In this document: positions 1 to 8,396 of the stretch, piece after piece
Position numbering within the stretch: the stretch's first letter is position 1
How the letters are laid out: each line of letters begins with the position of its first letter
Source: Paracoccus sp. R12_2
GTDB lineage: Bacteria > Pseudomonadota > Alphaproteobacteria > Rhodobacterales > Rhodobacteraceae
DNA: 64,000 nucleotides
NCBI RefSeq assembly: GCF_017744015.1
Contig: NZ_JAGHRA010000008.1
Coordinates: 118,319-182,318, forward strand
Direction: 5' to 3'
Program-made: the position numbers and the translations under genes
The notes under the pieces: generated by a model
The model's input: only the letters and a program-made list of their open reading frames with translations
Database searches by the model: none
What the model was told of the DNA's origin: nothing

Positions 1-8
1 CCGAGTTC

Positions 9-677
9 ATGCAATTCACCGTCAGCGGCAATGTGCTGGACCTGACCCCCGCCAATCTGATCATCGCGGGCTGGACCGGCCGCAACCAGGAGGCCATCCA
101 GCATCATATCGACGAACTGGCCGCGCTGGGTGTCAAACCGCCCTCGGCCACGCCGCTGTTCTATCGCGTGGCAGCGTCGCTGCTGACCACGGCGGACGAA
201 ATCCAGGCGGTCGGCCCGGCCTCATCGGGCGAAGTCGAACCGATGATCATCCAGTACGGCGACCGCCGCTGGCTGGGGCTGGGCTCCGATCATACCGACC
301 GCGCGCTTGAGGCGCATTCCGTCGCCATGTCGAAGCAGGTCTGCGCCAAACCCTGTGCGACCGATCTGTGGGACTGGGACAGTGTGGCCGACCGGCTGGA
401 GGATCTGATCCTTGAAAGCTGGATCCACGAGGGCGGCGATTGGGTGGCCTACCAGTCCGGGACGCTTGCATCGATCCGGCCATTGCAGGATCTGATCGAC
501 GGCGCGGGGCTGGATCGGCTGGCGCAAGGCGCGCCGGTGGCGATGATGTGCGGCACATTCGGTGCGATCGGCGGCGTGCGCGCCGCGACACGGTTCCGGA
601 TGCGGATGCGCGATGCGGTCACGGAACGGCAGATCGTCCACGAATACGCGACCCAAGTTCTGCCCGAGGTCGAATGA
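9..677 (+). CDS. DUF2848 family protein
   Basis: This 222-aa protein matches the DUF2848 family, relatives of fumarylacetoacetate-hydrolase-like enzymes whose reaction is not established. It shows the family-typical GSDHTDR stretch (about residues 92-98) and a small-residue-rich C-terminal part (GTFGAIGGVRAATRF). No signal peptide or membrane segment is visible. The ATG at position 9 gives a normal family length, but the frame is open to the window edge, so an upstream start cannot be excluded. The stop overlaps the pxpB start (ATGA), so it is very probably cotranscribed with the 5-oxoprolinase genes and may act on a related lactam or amide metabolite; that role is inference. The family call is firm, the function unknown. 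Confidence 0.8.
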   Translation: MQFTVSGNVLDLTPANLIIAGWTGRNQEAIQHHIDELAALGVKPPSATPLFYRVAASLLTTADEIQAVGPASSGEVEPMIIQYGDRRWLGLGSDHTDRALEAHSVAMSKQVCAKPCATDLWDWDSVADRLEDLILESWIHEGGDWVAYQSGTLASIRPLQDLIDGAGLDRLAQGAPVAMMCGTFGAIGGVRAATRFRMRMRDAVTERQIVHEYATQVLPEVE

Positions 678-1414
678 CCGTCGCATCCACACCGCAGGTT
701 CTGCCCGCTGGCGTTGATGGATTTCTGATCCGCTTCGCGCTGCGGCCCGACCCGCAGGCGATGGCTGCGGCGCAGGTCATGGCCCGGCAGCTTGAAACGG
801 ACACACCCGCTGGCGCGGTCGAGGTCGCGCCTGCGCTTGTATCGGTTCTGCTGCGCTTTGATCCGGCGCGTGTCGATCGCGACGATCTGGCAAGGTCGCT
901 GGCTTCCCGCGCGCGCGCCATTGCCGATCGCGCGCCCGATGCGCCCGATGCCCTGCGCCGCTGGACGATCCCGGCGGCGTTCGGGGGTGAACACGGCCCT
1001 GATCTGGCCGACGTGGCCGATAGATTGGGGTTGTCGCAACAACAGGCGATCGATCAGCTGTGCAACGCCGATCTGCATGTCCTGACCATCGGGTTCGCGC
1101 CGGGCCAGCCCTATATCGGACTGCTGCCCGAGGCATGGAACCTGCCACGCATGGCCGACCTCAACCCGCGCGTCCCTGCCGGCGCTGTGGTCGTGGCCGT
1201 GCGGCAGATCGTGATGTTCGGGGCGGAATCGGCGACCGGCTGGCGTCAGGTGGCGTGCAGCGGATTTCGGACTTTCGTGCCCGACCGCAATCCGCCGATG
1301 CCGTTGCGCGCCGGTGACGCGATCCGTTATCGGCCCGTGTCCGGTGACGAGATGCGGTCGCTGTCCAGTGCTGCGGATGGGCTGGGCGGTGCCGTGCTGG
1401 AGACGCTGGAATGA
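674..1414 (+). CDS. pxpB: 5-oxoprolinase subunit PxpB (KipI/allophanate hydrolase subunit 1 family)
   Basis: This 246-aa subunit belongs to the PxpB/KipI family, which with PxpC and PxpA forms the prokaryotic ATP-dependent 5-oxoprolinase that opens 5-oxoproline to glutamate. The family signature GFAPGQPYIGLLP lies at about residues 140-152, followed by the cyclophilin-like half (PRVPAGAVVVAVRQ, then SATGWRQV). The reading frame is open far upstream, but the ATG at 674 overlaps the DUF2848 stop and gives the usual family length. Its own stop overlaps the pxpC start. The complete B-C-A order makes 5-oxoprolinase more likely than a urea or allophanate pathway. It is expected to be cytosolic. Confidence 0.9.
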   Translation: MTVASTPQVLPAGVDGFLIRFALRPDPQAMAAAQVMARQLETDTPAGAVEVAPALVSVLLRFDPARVDRDDLARSLASRARAIADRAPDAPDALRRWTIPAAFGGEHGPDLADVADRLGLSQQQAIDQLCNADLHVLTIGFAPGQPYIGLLPEAWNLPRMADLNPRVPAGAVVVAVRQIVMFGAESATGWRQVACSGFRTFVPDRNPPMPLRAGDAIRYRPVSGDEMRSLSSAADGLGGAVLETLE

Positions 1415-2430
1415 CCACCCTGACGATCAGGAAGGCGGATGGCATCCTGACGGTCCAGGACATGGGGCGTCCGGGTCATCTGGCGCAGGGGCTTTCGCGT
1501 GGCGGCGCGATGGACCGGCTGGCGCTGATCGAGGCAGCGGCCCTGCTGGGGGCCAAGTCCCCTCTGGCCGCGATCGAGATGGCTGGCGCCGGGGGGGGGC
1601 AGTTCTCGGTCTCTGCTCCGACGCGCATCGCGCTGACCGGTGCGCCGATGATCGCGACGCTGGATGGCGCGCCGCTGCGCTGGCACGCAAGCCATCTTGT
1701 TCTGCCCGAACAGGATCTGCGGATCGGCGCCCTGCAGGCTGGCGTGCATGGATATCTGACCCCAGCTGGTGGGCTGCAGACGCCTGCGTGGCTGGGCAGC
1801 CGGGCCGCCCATCTGACCATAGGCATCGGTGCCGCGCTGACTGCAGGCCAGACGCTGCCCTGTGGCGAAGATCCCGCGCCCGAAGCCCCGTCCCGGATCA
1901 TCGAGGCAGAGGCACGGTTTCACGGCGGCGCGCTGCGCGTCATGGATGGTCCGCAGACCGCGCTGTTCGATGACGAGGTGCTTGATGCGTTCTACGCGAC
2001 CGAATTCATCCGCGGCGGTCGCGGCAATCGCCAGGGGATTCAGCTTGACGCCGATGCCCGGTTCACGACGGATCATGCGGCGGGGCTGGCCTCCGACATG
2101 ATCGGGCCGGGCGATCTGCAGATGACGGGCGACGGGCTGCCCTTTGTGCTGATGTCGGAATGTCAGACGATGGGCGGCTATCCCCGAATCGGTCAGATCA
2201 TCCCCGCCGATCTGCCGCGCATGGCGCAGACCGCGCCGGGCGCGAGATTGCGGTTTCGACGATTGACACTGGAACAGGCAGCGTACTCGTATCGGGACCA
2301 GACCGACATGCTGCGCGAGGCAGCCGGACGGTGCCGCAACCTGATCCGCGATCCAGCGATGATCGCGGATCTGCTGTCCTATCAACTGGTCGGCGGTGTG
2401 ACCGCGGGCCGCGAACTGGAAGACGACTGA
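1411..2430 (+). CDS. pxpC: 5-oxoprolinase subunit PxpC (KipA/biotin-dependent carboxyltransferase-like)
   Basis: This 339-aa protein is the PxpC/KipA partner of PxpB. The N-terminal signature VQDMGRPG (residues 15-22) and GLSRGGAMD (27-35) are diagnostic of the family. The C-terminal half carries the conserved SECQTMGGYPRIGQ stretch. It is related to the carboxyltransferase half of urea amidolyase but lacks biotin-carboxylase and biotin-carrier domains, as expected for 5-oxoprolinase. It overlaps pxpB by 4 bp (ATGA) and ends within 1 bp of the pxpA start, which indicates translational coupling of the three subunits. Confidence 0.9.
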   Translation: MTTLTIRKADGILTVQDMGRPGHLAQGLSRGGAMDRLALIEAAALLGAKSPLAAIEMAGAGGGQFSVSAPTRIALTGAPMIATLDGAPLRWHASHLVLPEQDLRIGALQAGVHGYLTPAGGLQTPAWLGSRAAHLTIGIGAALTAGQTLPCGEDPAPEAPSRIIEAEARFHGGALRVMDGPQTALFDDEVLDAFYATEFIRGGRGNRQGIQLDADARFTTDHAAGLASDMIGPGDLQMTGDGLPFVLMSECQTMGGYPRIGQIIPADLPRMAQTAPGARLRFRRLTLEQAAYSYRDQTDMLREAAGRCRNLIRDPAMIADLLSYQLVGGVTAGRELEDD

Positions 2431-3185
2431 TGCAGATCGACCTGAATGCCGACATGGGCGAAAGCTATGGTGCTTGGTCCATGGGAAACGATCGTGCGCT
2501 GCTGGATCTTGTGACCTCGGCGAATATCGCCTGCGGGTTTCATGCGGGCGATCCTGACGTGATGGCAAGGACGATGCGAATGGCGGTCGCGGCGGGGGTG
2601 GGGATCGGCGCGCATCCCGGTTTCCACGACCTTCAGGGGTTCGGACGCCGCCGCATCAGCCTGTCGGGCGATGAGCTTGGGAACATGATCGCCTATCAGC
2701 TTGGTGCCGCGCGGGGTGTCGCGGCGCAATCGGGCGCACGGATCAGGCATCTGAAACTGCACGGTGCGCTGTCGAACATGGCGTCCGGCGACGCAGACAT
2801 GGCGCGGGCCTGCTTTGCCGCCGCGTTGCGCGTCGATCCGGACCTGATCATCGTGGCATTGGCAGGCACCGCGATGGAGGCCGCCGCTCGCGATCTGGGC
2901 GCGACCGTCGCCGCCGAGATCTTTGCCGACCGCGCCTACGAGGATGACGGGTTCCTGGTCGATCGCAGCAAGCCCGGCGCGGTGTTGCACGATCCGACTG
3001 CTGCCGCGGACCGGATCATCGCCATGCTGCGCGACCAGTCGATCCACAGCGTGAACGGCAAGCGGATACCCTGCCGGATCGATACGGTGTGCATTCATGG
3101 CGACGGTCCGGATGCGGTCGCATTCGCCAGCAGCCTGCGACAGACGCTGGGTGATGCCGGGATCAATCTCAACAGGTTCGGCTGA
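2430..3185 (+). CDS. pxpA: 5-oxoprolinase subunit PxpA (LamB/YcsF family)
   Basis: This 251-aa protein of the LamB/YcsF family is the third 5-oxoprolinase subunit. The N-terminal motif DLNADMGES (residues 4-12), CGFHAGDP (35-42), a GAHPGFHD segment and a KLHGAL segment are typical of the metal-dependent deacetylase-like fold. The ATG at 2430 shares a base with the pxpC stop. The upstream-open frame is the shadow of pxpC. Together with pxpB and pxpC it should convert 5-oxoproline to glutamate using ATP in the cytosol, removing a spontaneous glutamine breakdown product and allowing its use as a nutrient. Confidence 0.92.
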   Translation: MQIDLNADMGESYGAWSMGNDRALLDLVTSANIACGFHAGDPDVMARTMRMAVAAGVGIGAHPGFHDLQGFGRRRISLSGDELGNMIAYQLGAARGVAAQSGARIRHLKLHGALSNMASGDADMARACFAAALRVDPDLIIVALAGTAMEAAARDLGATVAAEIFADRAYEDDGFLVDRSKPGAVLHDPTAAADRIIAMLRDQSIHSVNGKRIPCRIDTVCIHGDGPDAVAFASSLRQTLGDAGINLNRFG

Positions 3186-3285
3186 CCTGCCGTCAGGCGG
3201 AACGGGGAAAACCCTTGGCACGGGAAAGTCGAGGATCGCCCGGACGCGCGACTGATAAAGAAATGATGGTCCTGTCTGCGCGGCC

Positions 3286-3329
3286 TTGTCAGTTGGCGAA
3301 TATACTCCATATACCATCCATGTGGATGG
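3286..3329 (+). promoter_or_regulatory. Promoter and palindromic operator of the RHH regulator
   Basis: A TTGTCA (-35, 3286-3291) and TATACC (-10, 3310-3315) pair with an 18-bp spacer precedes the regulator gene. A perfect palindrome, CCATCCA-TG-TGGATGG, occupies 3314-3329. It overlaps the -10 end and lies 10 bp before the start codon. This arrangement fits autorepression by the ribbon-helix-helix protein encoded immediately downstream. The palindrome is read directly; the regulator assignment is inference. Confidence 0.5.
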
Positions 3330-3338
3330 AGAATTGTA

Positions 3339-3755
3339 ATGAGCAACATCAGACAGCTTCGCGACAAGACGCCGGAAAGCGAAAAGGTCACCCTTAATCT
3401 GGGCTTTGTCGATCTGGGCCGGATCGATCTTCTGGTGCAGGAAGGCTTCTATTCCAACCGCAGCGATTTCATTCGCACCGCGATCCGCAACCAGCTGGAC
3501 AGCCACGGAGAGGTCGTCGCCCGTTCGATCGAACGGCACACGATGGAACTGGGGCTGCACGACTATGGCCGGGTCGAGCTTGAGGCGCTGCGCGACGCTG
3601 GCGAAGTGCTGCACGTCAAGGTCGTCGGTCTGGCGCGCATCGCGTCCGACGTGACGCCCGAACTGGCACGCGCGGCCATCGGCTCGATCACCGTGCTGGG
3701 GGCGTTGCAGGCCAGCGCCGAGGTCAGGACGGCCCTGGCGGATCGCATCCGCTAG
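3339..3755 (+). CDS. CopG/ribbon-helix-helix family transcriptional regulator
   Basis: This 138-aa protein has an N-terminal ribbon-helix-helix region (about residues 16-60: KVTLNLGFVDLGRID, then a helix and SNRSDFIRTAIRNQ), typical of CopG-like DNA-binding proteins. A C-terminal alpha/beta extension (about 65-138) does not show the His/Cys nickel ligands of NikR. A palindromic sequence sits at its promoter, suggesting autoregulation. It is followed 24 bp later by the PHB-depolymerase-like esterase, which it probably controls. The DNA-binding fold is well supported; the effector is unknown. Confidence 0.8.
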   Translation: MSNIRQLRDKTPESEKVTLNLGFVDLGRIDLLVQEGFYSNRSDFIRTAIRNQLDSHGEVVARSIERHTMELGLHDYGRVELEALRDAGEVLHVKVVGLARIASDVTPELARAAIGSITVLGALQASAEVRTALADRIR

Positions 3756-3779
3756 GCGAATTTCACAAGGAAACATGAC

Positions 3780-4832
3780 ATGAAAAGACTTCTCGCCGGT
3801 GCTCCGCACCGGGCGATCGATGCCGCGCGCCTTGCGTCGGCGAACGATCTTGTGCGCCGCACCCTGTCGCAGCACGGTCTGATGCAGGATGTCGGCGGGT
3901 CGGTGATGTCCGGCCTACCCGACGCGATGCTGCGGCATGCGGGCGCAGCCCCCGCGGCGGCACCGTTGGTACCCGGGGCCAGTTTCACCGATGAACGGTT
4001 CACCTGCGATGCGGGCAGCCGCGAATACCTGATCTATGTGCCTGCCAGTGCAACAAATGGTGCCAGCGGTGTCGTGATGATGCTGCATGGATGCACGCAG
4101 ACACATCGCGATTTCGCGACTGGAACCGGAATGAACGCCTTGGCCGAAACGCATGGGCTCATCGTCGTCTATCCGCAGCAATCGCGTGGCGACAACGCGC
4201 AATCCTGCTGGAACTGGTTCAGCCCGGGGGATCAGCGGCGCGGACGGGGCGAGCCTGCGATCCTGGCAGGGATGGCGGCGCACGTGGCCGCGCAGCATTC
4301 CGTGCCGGCGGGGCGGACATACGTGGCGGGCTTGTCGGCGGGGGCGGCGATGGCGGTCATTCTGGGCCAGACCTATGACGATGTCTTCGCGGCCATCGGG
4401 GTGCATTCGGGCCTTCCATTCGGCGCCGCGAAGGATGTGTCCTCGGCCTTTGCGGCCATGGCCGGAAACGCGCCCGAGATGCGTCCCCGCCACACGGCGG
4501 ATCGTGTCCCGCGCACCATCGTCTTTCACGGCGACGCCGATCACACCGTTCATCTGTCCAACGGTAGGCGGATTGCGGATGACGTTGTCAGCGCGGGTCC
4601 GCGGCAGACGCTGGCAAGGACGGAAGAAGGCCAGCGCAACGGGCGTCGGTTCACCCGCGACATCACCGAGACCGCAGACGGCGTGGCGTTGCTGGAATCC
4701 TGGACGATCGGCGGGCTGGGCCATGCTTGGTCGGGCGGACAGGTCGGCGGTTCTTATACCGATCCGGCTGGCCCTGACGCCAGCGCCGAAATGGTTCGAT
4801 TCTTCCTTCAGCAGCCCGAGAACGGAGCCTGA
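3780..4832 (+). CDS. PHB depolymerase family esterase
   Basis: This 350-aa alpha/beta hydrolase belongs to the esterase PHB depolymerase (LpqC-like) family. It has an oxyanion-hole LHGC (102-105), a nucleophile elbow GLSAGAAM (catalytic Ser186), a probable acid residue in HGDADHTVH and a His in GLGHAWSGG. No convincing signal peptide is seen, so it is probably intracellular, acting on poly- or oligo-hydroxybutyrate or on small esters. The RHH regulator gene lies just upstream and the C45-type gene starts 1 bp downstream of its stop, so the three form an operon. The fold is certain; the polymer substrate is inferred. Confidence 0.85.
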   Translation: MKRLLAGAPHRAIDAARLASANDLVRRTLSQHGLMQDVGGSVMSGLPDAMLRHAGAAPAAAPLVPGASFTDERFTCDAGSREYLIYVPASATNGASGVVMMLHGCTQTHRDFATGTGMNALAETHGLIVVYPQQSRGDNAQSCWNWFSPGDQRRGRGEPAILAGMAAHVAAQHSVPAGRTYVAGLSAGAAMAVILGQTYDDVFAAIGVHSGLPFGAAKDVSSAFAAMAGNAPEMRPRHTADRVPRTIVFHGDADHTVHLSNGRRIADDVVSAGPRQTLARTEEGQRNGRRFTRDITETADGVALLESWTIGGLGHAWSGGQVGGSYTDPAGPDASAEMVRFFLQQPENGA

Positions 4833-4833
4833 G

Positions 4834-5991
4834 ATGACCGCTATGTCACTGACTTTCGATGCCGTGAACGAGGCATTGCCAGGGCCGAAATGGCGTGCCC
4901 GCTGGGACAGGTCCTGGCCCGCATACGAGGCCTGGTTCGTCGCCCGCGGCGGCGATGACGGTCCTTCGCGCGCCGAGTGCCGGGCGGCGTTGAAACATCA
5001 TATGCCGGAATTGCTGCCGGTCTATGATCGCCTTGTCCTGATTGCCGGCGGATCTGACCGGGCGGCGCGGTTCCTGGCAACGTGGAACCCGCCGCGCTAT
5101 CTTGGCGGATGTTCTCTGGCGGCACTTTCCGACGGGGTCGAGACGCGCCTGGTCCGGAACTATGACCTGTCGCCCGACCTGAACGAAGGGCTTTTGCTGC
5201 GCAGCGAATGGACCGGGCGGCCCGTCATGGGAATGGTCGAATTCATCTGGGGCCTGTCTGACGGGATCAACGCGGCGGGGCTTTGCGTGGCGCTGGCCTA
5301 TGGTGGCCGATCCCAGACCGGCAGTGGATTCGGCATCACCACAATCCTGCGCTATGTTCTGGAAACCTGCGAGACCGTGGGCCAGGCCCTTGCGGTATTG
5401 GCCCGCGTGCCGTCCCACATGGCCTATAATGTCGTGCTGGCAGACGCTGGCGGTCGGACGGCCAGTGTCGAGCTGTCGCCCGGTGGCGGCGCAAAGGTGA
5501 TGCCCGGTGCGATCGCGACGAACCACCAGCATGGCACCCAGCCTGCGGATCGTGCTGCGTTCACGAGGTCGCACCAGCGCCACGAACATCTGGCTGGCCT
5601 TTCGATCCGACCGTCGGAAATGCTGGATGATTTCCTGCTGCCGCCGTTGCGGCAGAATCGATACGCCGAGGGGTTCGGGACGCTGTTCACCGCCGAATAC
5701 GATCCGGGCGCAGGCAGGCTTTGCCTTGCGTGGCCCGAAGAACGCTGGACGCAGACCTTGTCGGATTTCCGCGAGGGATGTCGCGAAATTCGCTATGATG
5801 CCGCGACAGCAGCCCCGGTTGCACCCGGCAGCCCATCGCCGGCAGTCGATTGGGCGCACGCGGCGCGGATCGATTGGAACAGGCTGGCGCAGGACTATGC
5901 GCGCGGGGCGGGCAGGGCAATACAGCACTATCTTCCGCAGTCGGCTGGGTCTGGTCGGTGCATCAGGGACGCGGGACGGGCCGCCGGGTAA
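4834..5991 (+). CDS. C45-type Ntn hydrolase / acyl-CoA:6-APA acyltransferase-like protein
   Basis: This 385-aa protein resembles the C45 (acyl-coenzyme A:6-aminopenicillanic acid acyltransferase) family of N-terminal-nucleophile hydrolases. The candidate autoprocessing site is GGCS with Cys93 as the nascent nucleophile, preceded by about 92 residues of propeptide-like sequence. Downstream NYDLSPDL, GRSQTGSGFG and ATNHQH match the family pattern. The ATG at 4834 follows the esterase stop by 1 bp, and the frame upstream is a shadow of the esterase gene. It probably hydrolyses or transfers an acyl group on an amide substrate; which one is unknown. Confidence 0.75.
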   Translation: MTAMSLTFDAVNEALPGPKWRARWDRSWPAYEAWFVARGGDDGPSRAECRAALKHHMPELLPVYDRLVLIAGGSDRAARFLATWNPPRYLGGCSLAALSDGVETRLVRNYDLSPDLNEGLLLRSEWTGRPVMGMVEFIWGLSDGINAAGLCVALAYGGRSQTGSGFGITTILRYVLETCETVGQALAVLARVPSHMAYNVVLADAGGRTASVELSPGGGAKVMPGAIATNHQHGTQPADRAAFTRSHQRHEHLAGLSIRPSEMLDDFLLPPLRQNRYAEGFGTLFTAEYDPGAGRLCLAWPEERWTQTLSDFREGCREIRYDAATAAPVAPGSPSPAVDWAHAARIDWNRLAQDYARGAGRAIQHYLPQSAGSGRCIRDAGRAAG

Positions 5992-6100
5992 GACACGGCA
6001 CTTGTGACGGCCCGAGCGTTGGACGGCAGTGATCACGGCGCCGATTCACGATTCATGTCTGGGTTGCGCCCGGCAGCAGCGTGCCGCACTTGGATGGCGT

Positions 6101-7534
6101 TCACCTGGCTGTGGATCGGGGTGATCCGGCAGGGCTCAGGGGATCGAGAACCCGGCCAGAATTCAGGATGTTGTTGGGGTCCAGCGCGATCTTCAGACGC
6201 TTCATCGTGTCGATCTCGGCCGCGCTGCGAGCCAGCGGCAGCCAGTGTTTCTTGTCCAGCCCGATCCCATGTTCGGCCGAGATCGTTCCCCCGAAATTGC
6301 TGACCAGGTTCATCAGGCACGCGACCGTTTCTTCCTTTCGGGTCGTGCAGAAGACATAGTGAAGGTTGCCGTCGGCCAGATGGCCGAATGTCAGGAATCG
6401 GCTGGCGGGATCGATCTGCAACAGGCGTCGCCGGCTTTCATCCAGGAAGTCCGGAATTCGTCTGACCGGCACGCTGATATCGCCACTGGCCACGTTGTCC
6501 TGCCTGCGGACGTAATCGGCGCAGCTGTCGCGGATTTCCCACAGCGACAGGAACTCACGCATGGAATTCGCGATCACCGCATCCAGAACCAGCCCGTCCT
6601 CGATCGCGTCTGACAGGCATTCCATGAAGGGGTCAGCCGCAGCTTCCTGACCCTGCTGCGACTGGATTTCCGCCAGCACGTAGATCGAACCCGCTGTTGC
6701 CAGAGGATCCGAGACACCCGCCGCTGCCGCCGCGCCATGATAGATGTCTTCGGTCATGAACTCGAATGCGGACAGGGTTTCACCCAATTTCGACCGCAAA
6801 CCTCGCAGCAGGATCATCGCGGCCTCGACCGATGGCATGACCAGAAGCGCGTTCGTTTCGAATTGTGGCTTGGCGTGCAGGGTCAGCAGCGCCCTTGTCA
6901 CCACCCCCAACGTGCCCTCGCTGCCTACGAACAACTGCTTCAGGTCATAGCCGCTATTGTCCTTTTCCAGCCCGCGCATGCACGACAGGACAGATCCGTC
7001 GGCCAATACGACCTCCAACCCGGCGACCTGAGCGCGCGTCATGCCATATCGGATCACCCGGTTTCCCCCTGCATTGGTGGCGATGATCCCGCCGACCGTT
7101 GCAGTCCCGCGCGACCCGATATCCACGCCGAACATCAGGTTCGCCCCGTCGGCTGCATCCTGCACCCGTTGCAACGGCACGCCGGACCCGGCGACAATCG
7201 TCCTGCTTTGGGGATCCGGCGCATCCAGCCCCGTCATGCGTTCCAGCGACAGCACCGCTTCTTCGGGCTGGATCCTGTGGGCGCCCGACAGCCCGGTGCG
7301 GCCACCCTGGATGACCAGCCGTTGACGGGCATCATTGCAGGCCGCAAGCGCCGCCGAAAGCTCGGCCGTCGAGGAAGGCCGGATCACGAACCGGGGCGGG
7401 GCGGAAAAGCGGGCGCGCCGATCTTCCTGATATCGCGGGTCTATCGCCGCGCCTGTCAGCAGCGCGGCAGGCGGCAGCATGCTGGAAAGGCGGGCGATCA
7501 GGTCCGCGTCGCAGGGCATGATGTCGTCTGGCAT
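6101..7534 (-). CDS. FAD-binding oxidoreductase (D-2-hydroxyacid dehydrogenase, GlcD/D2HGDH-like)
   Basis: This 477-aa flavoprotein has a PCMH-type FAD-binding domain in its N-terminal half (QGGRTGLSG at about 76-84, then GSRGTATVGGIIATNAGGN) and the FAD-oxidase C-terminal domain with the GHLADGNLHY and EHGIGLDKK stretches. The family includes D-2-hydroxyglutarate, D-lactate and glycolate dehydrogenases. The exact substrate cannot be read from sequence. It diverges from a FadR-type regulator across 106 bp of AT-rich DNA and may be controlled by it together with acuI. No iron-sulfur domain is fused to it. Confidence 0.85.
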   Translation of the reverse strand: MPDDIMPCDADLIARLSSMLPPAALLTGAAIDPRYQEDRRARFSAPPRFVIRPSSTAELSAALAACNDARQRLVIQGGRTGLSGAHRIQPEEAVLSLERMTGLDAPDPQSRTIVAGSGVPLQRVQDAADGANLMFGVDIGSRGTATVGGIIATNAGGNRVIRYGMTRAQVAGLEVVLADGSVLSCMRGLEKDNSGYDLKQLFVGSEGTLGVVTRALLTLHAKPQFETNALLVMPSVEAAMILLRGLRSKLGETLSAFEFMTEDIYHGAAAAAGVSDPLATAGSIYVLAEIQSQQGQEAAADPFMECLSDAIEDGLVLDAVIANSMREFLSLWEIRDSCADYVRRQDNVASGDISVPVRRIPDFLDESRRRLLQIDPASRFLTFGHLADGNLHYVFCTTRKEETVACLMNLVSNFGGTISAEHGIGLDKKHWLPLARSAAEIDTMKRLKIALDPNNILNSGRVLDPLSPAGSPRSTAR

Positions 7535-7579
7535 GGCGTGTTCCCCCTCTGACGGTCACAGGTTGTCTCTATTTTTATA

Positions 7580-7588
7580 TTTGTCAAA
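7580..7588. promoter_or_regulatory. Short palindrome in the divergent FAD-oxidase/GntR promoter region
   Basis: The AT-rich gap between the FAD oxidoreductase and the FadR-type regulator contains the short palindrome TTTGTCAAA. A minus-strand TTGACA at 7587-7582 could be the -35 box of the oxidoreductase gene. GntR-family operators are usually short palindromes in such gaps, so this is a candidate site only. Confidence 0.25.
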
Positions 7589-7640
7589 CCTTTTGCGTTT
7601 TGCCATGCTGGGCTGATCGGCAGCCGAGGGAAGGAACGCG

Positions 7641-8396
7641 ATGGCCCTGCACTATGACGAGATCGTTCGCGGCAGCCTGGCCAAGCAGGTCGCGGATCTG
7701 ATCCGTGCGGCCATCCTTGAAGGGCGGCTGCAGGTCGATGAACGCCTACCGACCGAAGAGGAACTGGCCAGGCGGTTCGGGATTTCGCGTCCCACCGTGC
7801 GCGAGGCGCTGAAGGTGCTGGCGGCGCAGAATCTGATCCGTTCGCGCCGTGGTCCCGCAGGCGGCACCTTCGTGACACGGCCCGATCTGGACGCGGCGGC
7901 ACGGACCATAACCGATGCGGCGACGCTGCTGGTCGGGATGGGACGATTCGAGATCGACGAGATCGTGGCGGCGCGCGGTCAGACCGAGGCACTGTGTTGC
8001 CGTCTGGCGGCGCGGAACAGGACCGACGAAGATCTGGACGCGATGGCGCAGGAACTTTCGCTGCAGCAGGACGAGACGCTGAACGACGAGGATTTCTGCG
8101 CCTCGGATGTCCGGTTCCATCGCGCTGTCGTTCAGGCCACCGGCAACGGCCCGCTGCAGTTCATCATGCATGCGATGATCGAAAGCTTCATCCCGATCAC
8201 CAACATGTTGATCTATCGGCATCACGAACGGCGCCGCACGATCGGCGCGCACCAGAAGATCCGCGCGGCGATCGCCGAGCGCGACGAGGACACCGCCGCT
8301 GCCCTGATGCAGCACCATGTCGAGGGGATGCGTGCGGTGCTGGATCAGGCGCTGGCGCATCGCAGGCCCGAGAAACCCGGAGGAGAGACAATATGA
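7641..8396 (+). CDS. FadR/GntR-family transcriptional regulator
   Basis: This 251-aa regulator has an N-terminal winged helix-turn-helix (about residues 10-75, with LPTEEELARRFGISRPTVRE) followed by an all-helical FCD ligand-binding domain (about 95-235). FCD regulators usually sense organic acids. The stop overlaps the acuI start (ATGA), and a divergent 2-hydroxyacid oxidase gene lies 106 bp upstream, so it probably controls both. In Rhodobacter sphaeroides acuI is controlled by a TetR-type protein (AcuR), so this pairing with a GntR protein differs from that model. Confidence 0.88.
   Translation: MALHYDEIVRGSLAKQVADLIRAAILEGRLQVDERLPTEEELARRFGISRPTVREALKVLAAQNLIRSRRGPAGGTFVTRPDLDAAARTITDAATLLVGMGRFEIDEIVAARGQTEALCCRLAARNRTDEDLDAMAQELSLQQDETLNDEDFCASDVRFHRAVVQATGNGPLQFIMHAMIESFIPITNMLIYRHHERRRTIGAHQKIRAAIAERDEDTAAALMQHHVEGMRAVLDQALAHRRPEKPGGETI

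Noticed and set aside
3780..4832. Reading the 138-aa RHH regulator as NikR and the next gene as a nickel-related enzyme
   Set aside because: The length is similar to NikR, but the His/Cys nickel ligands are missing and the neighbour is clearly an alpha/beta-hydrolase esterase.
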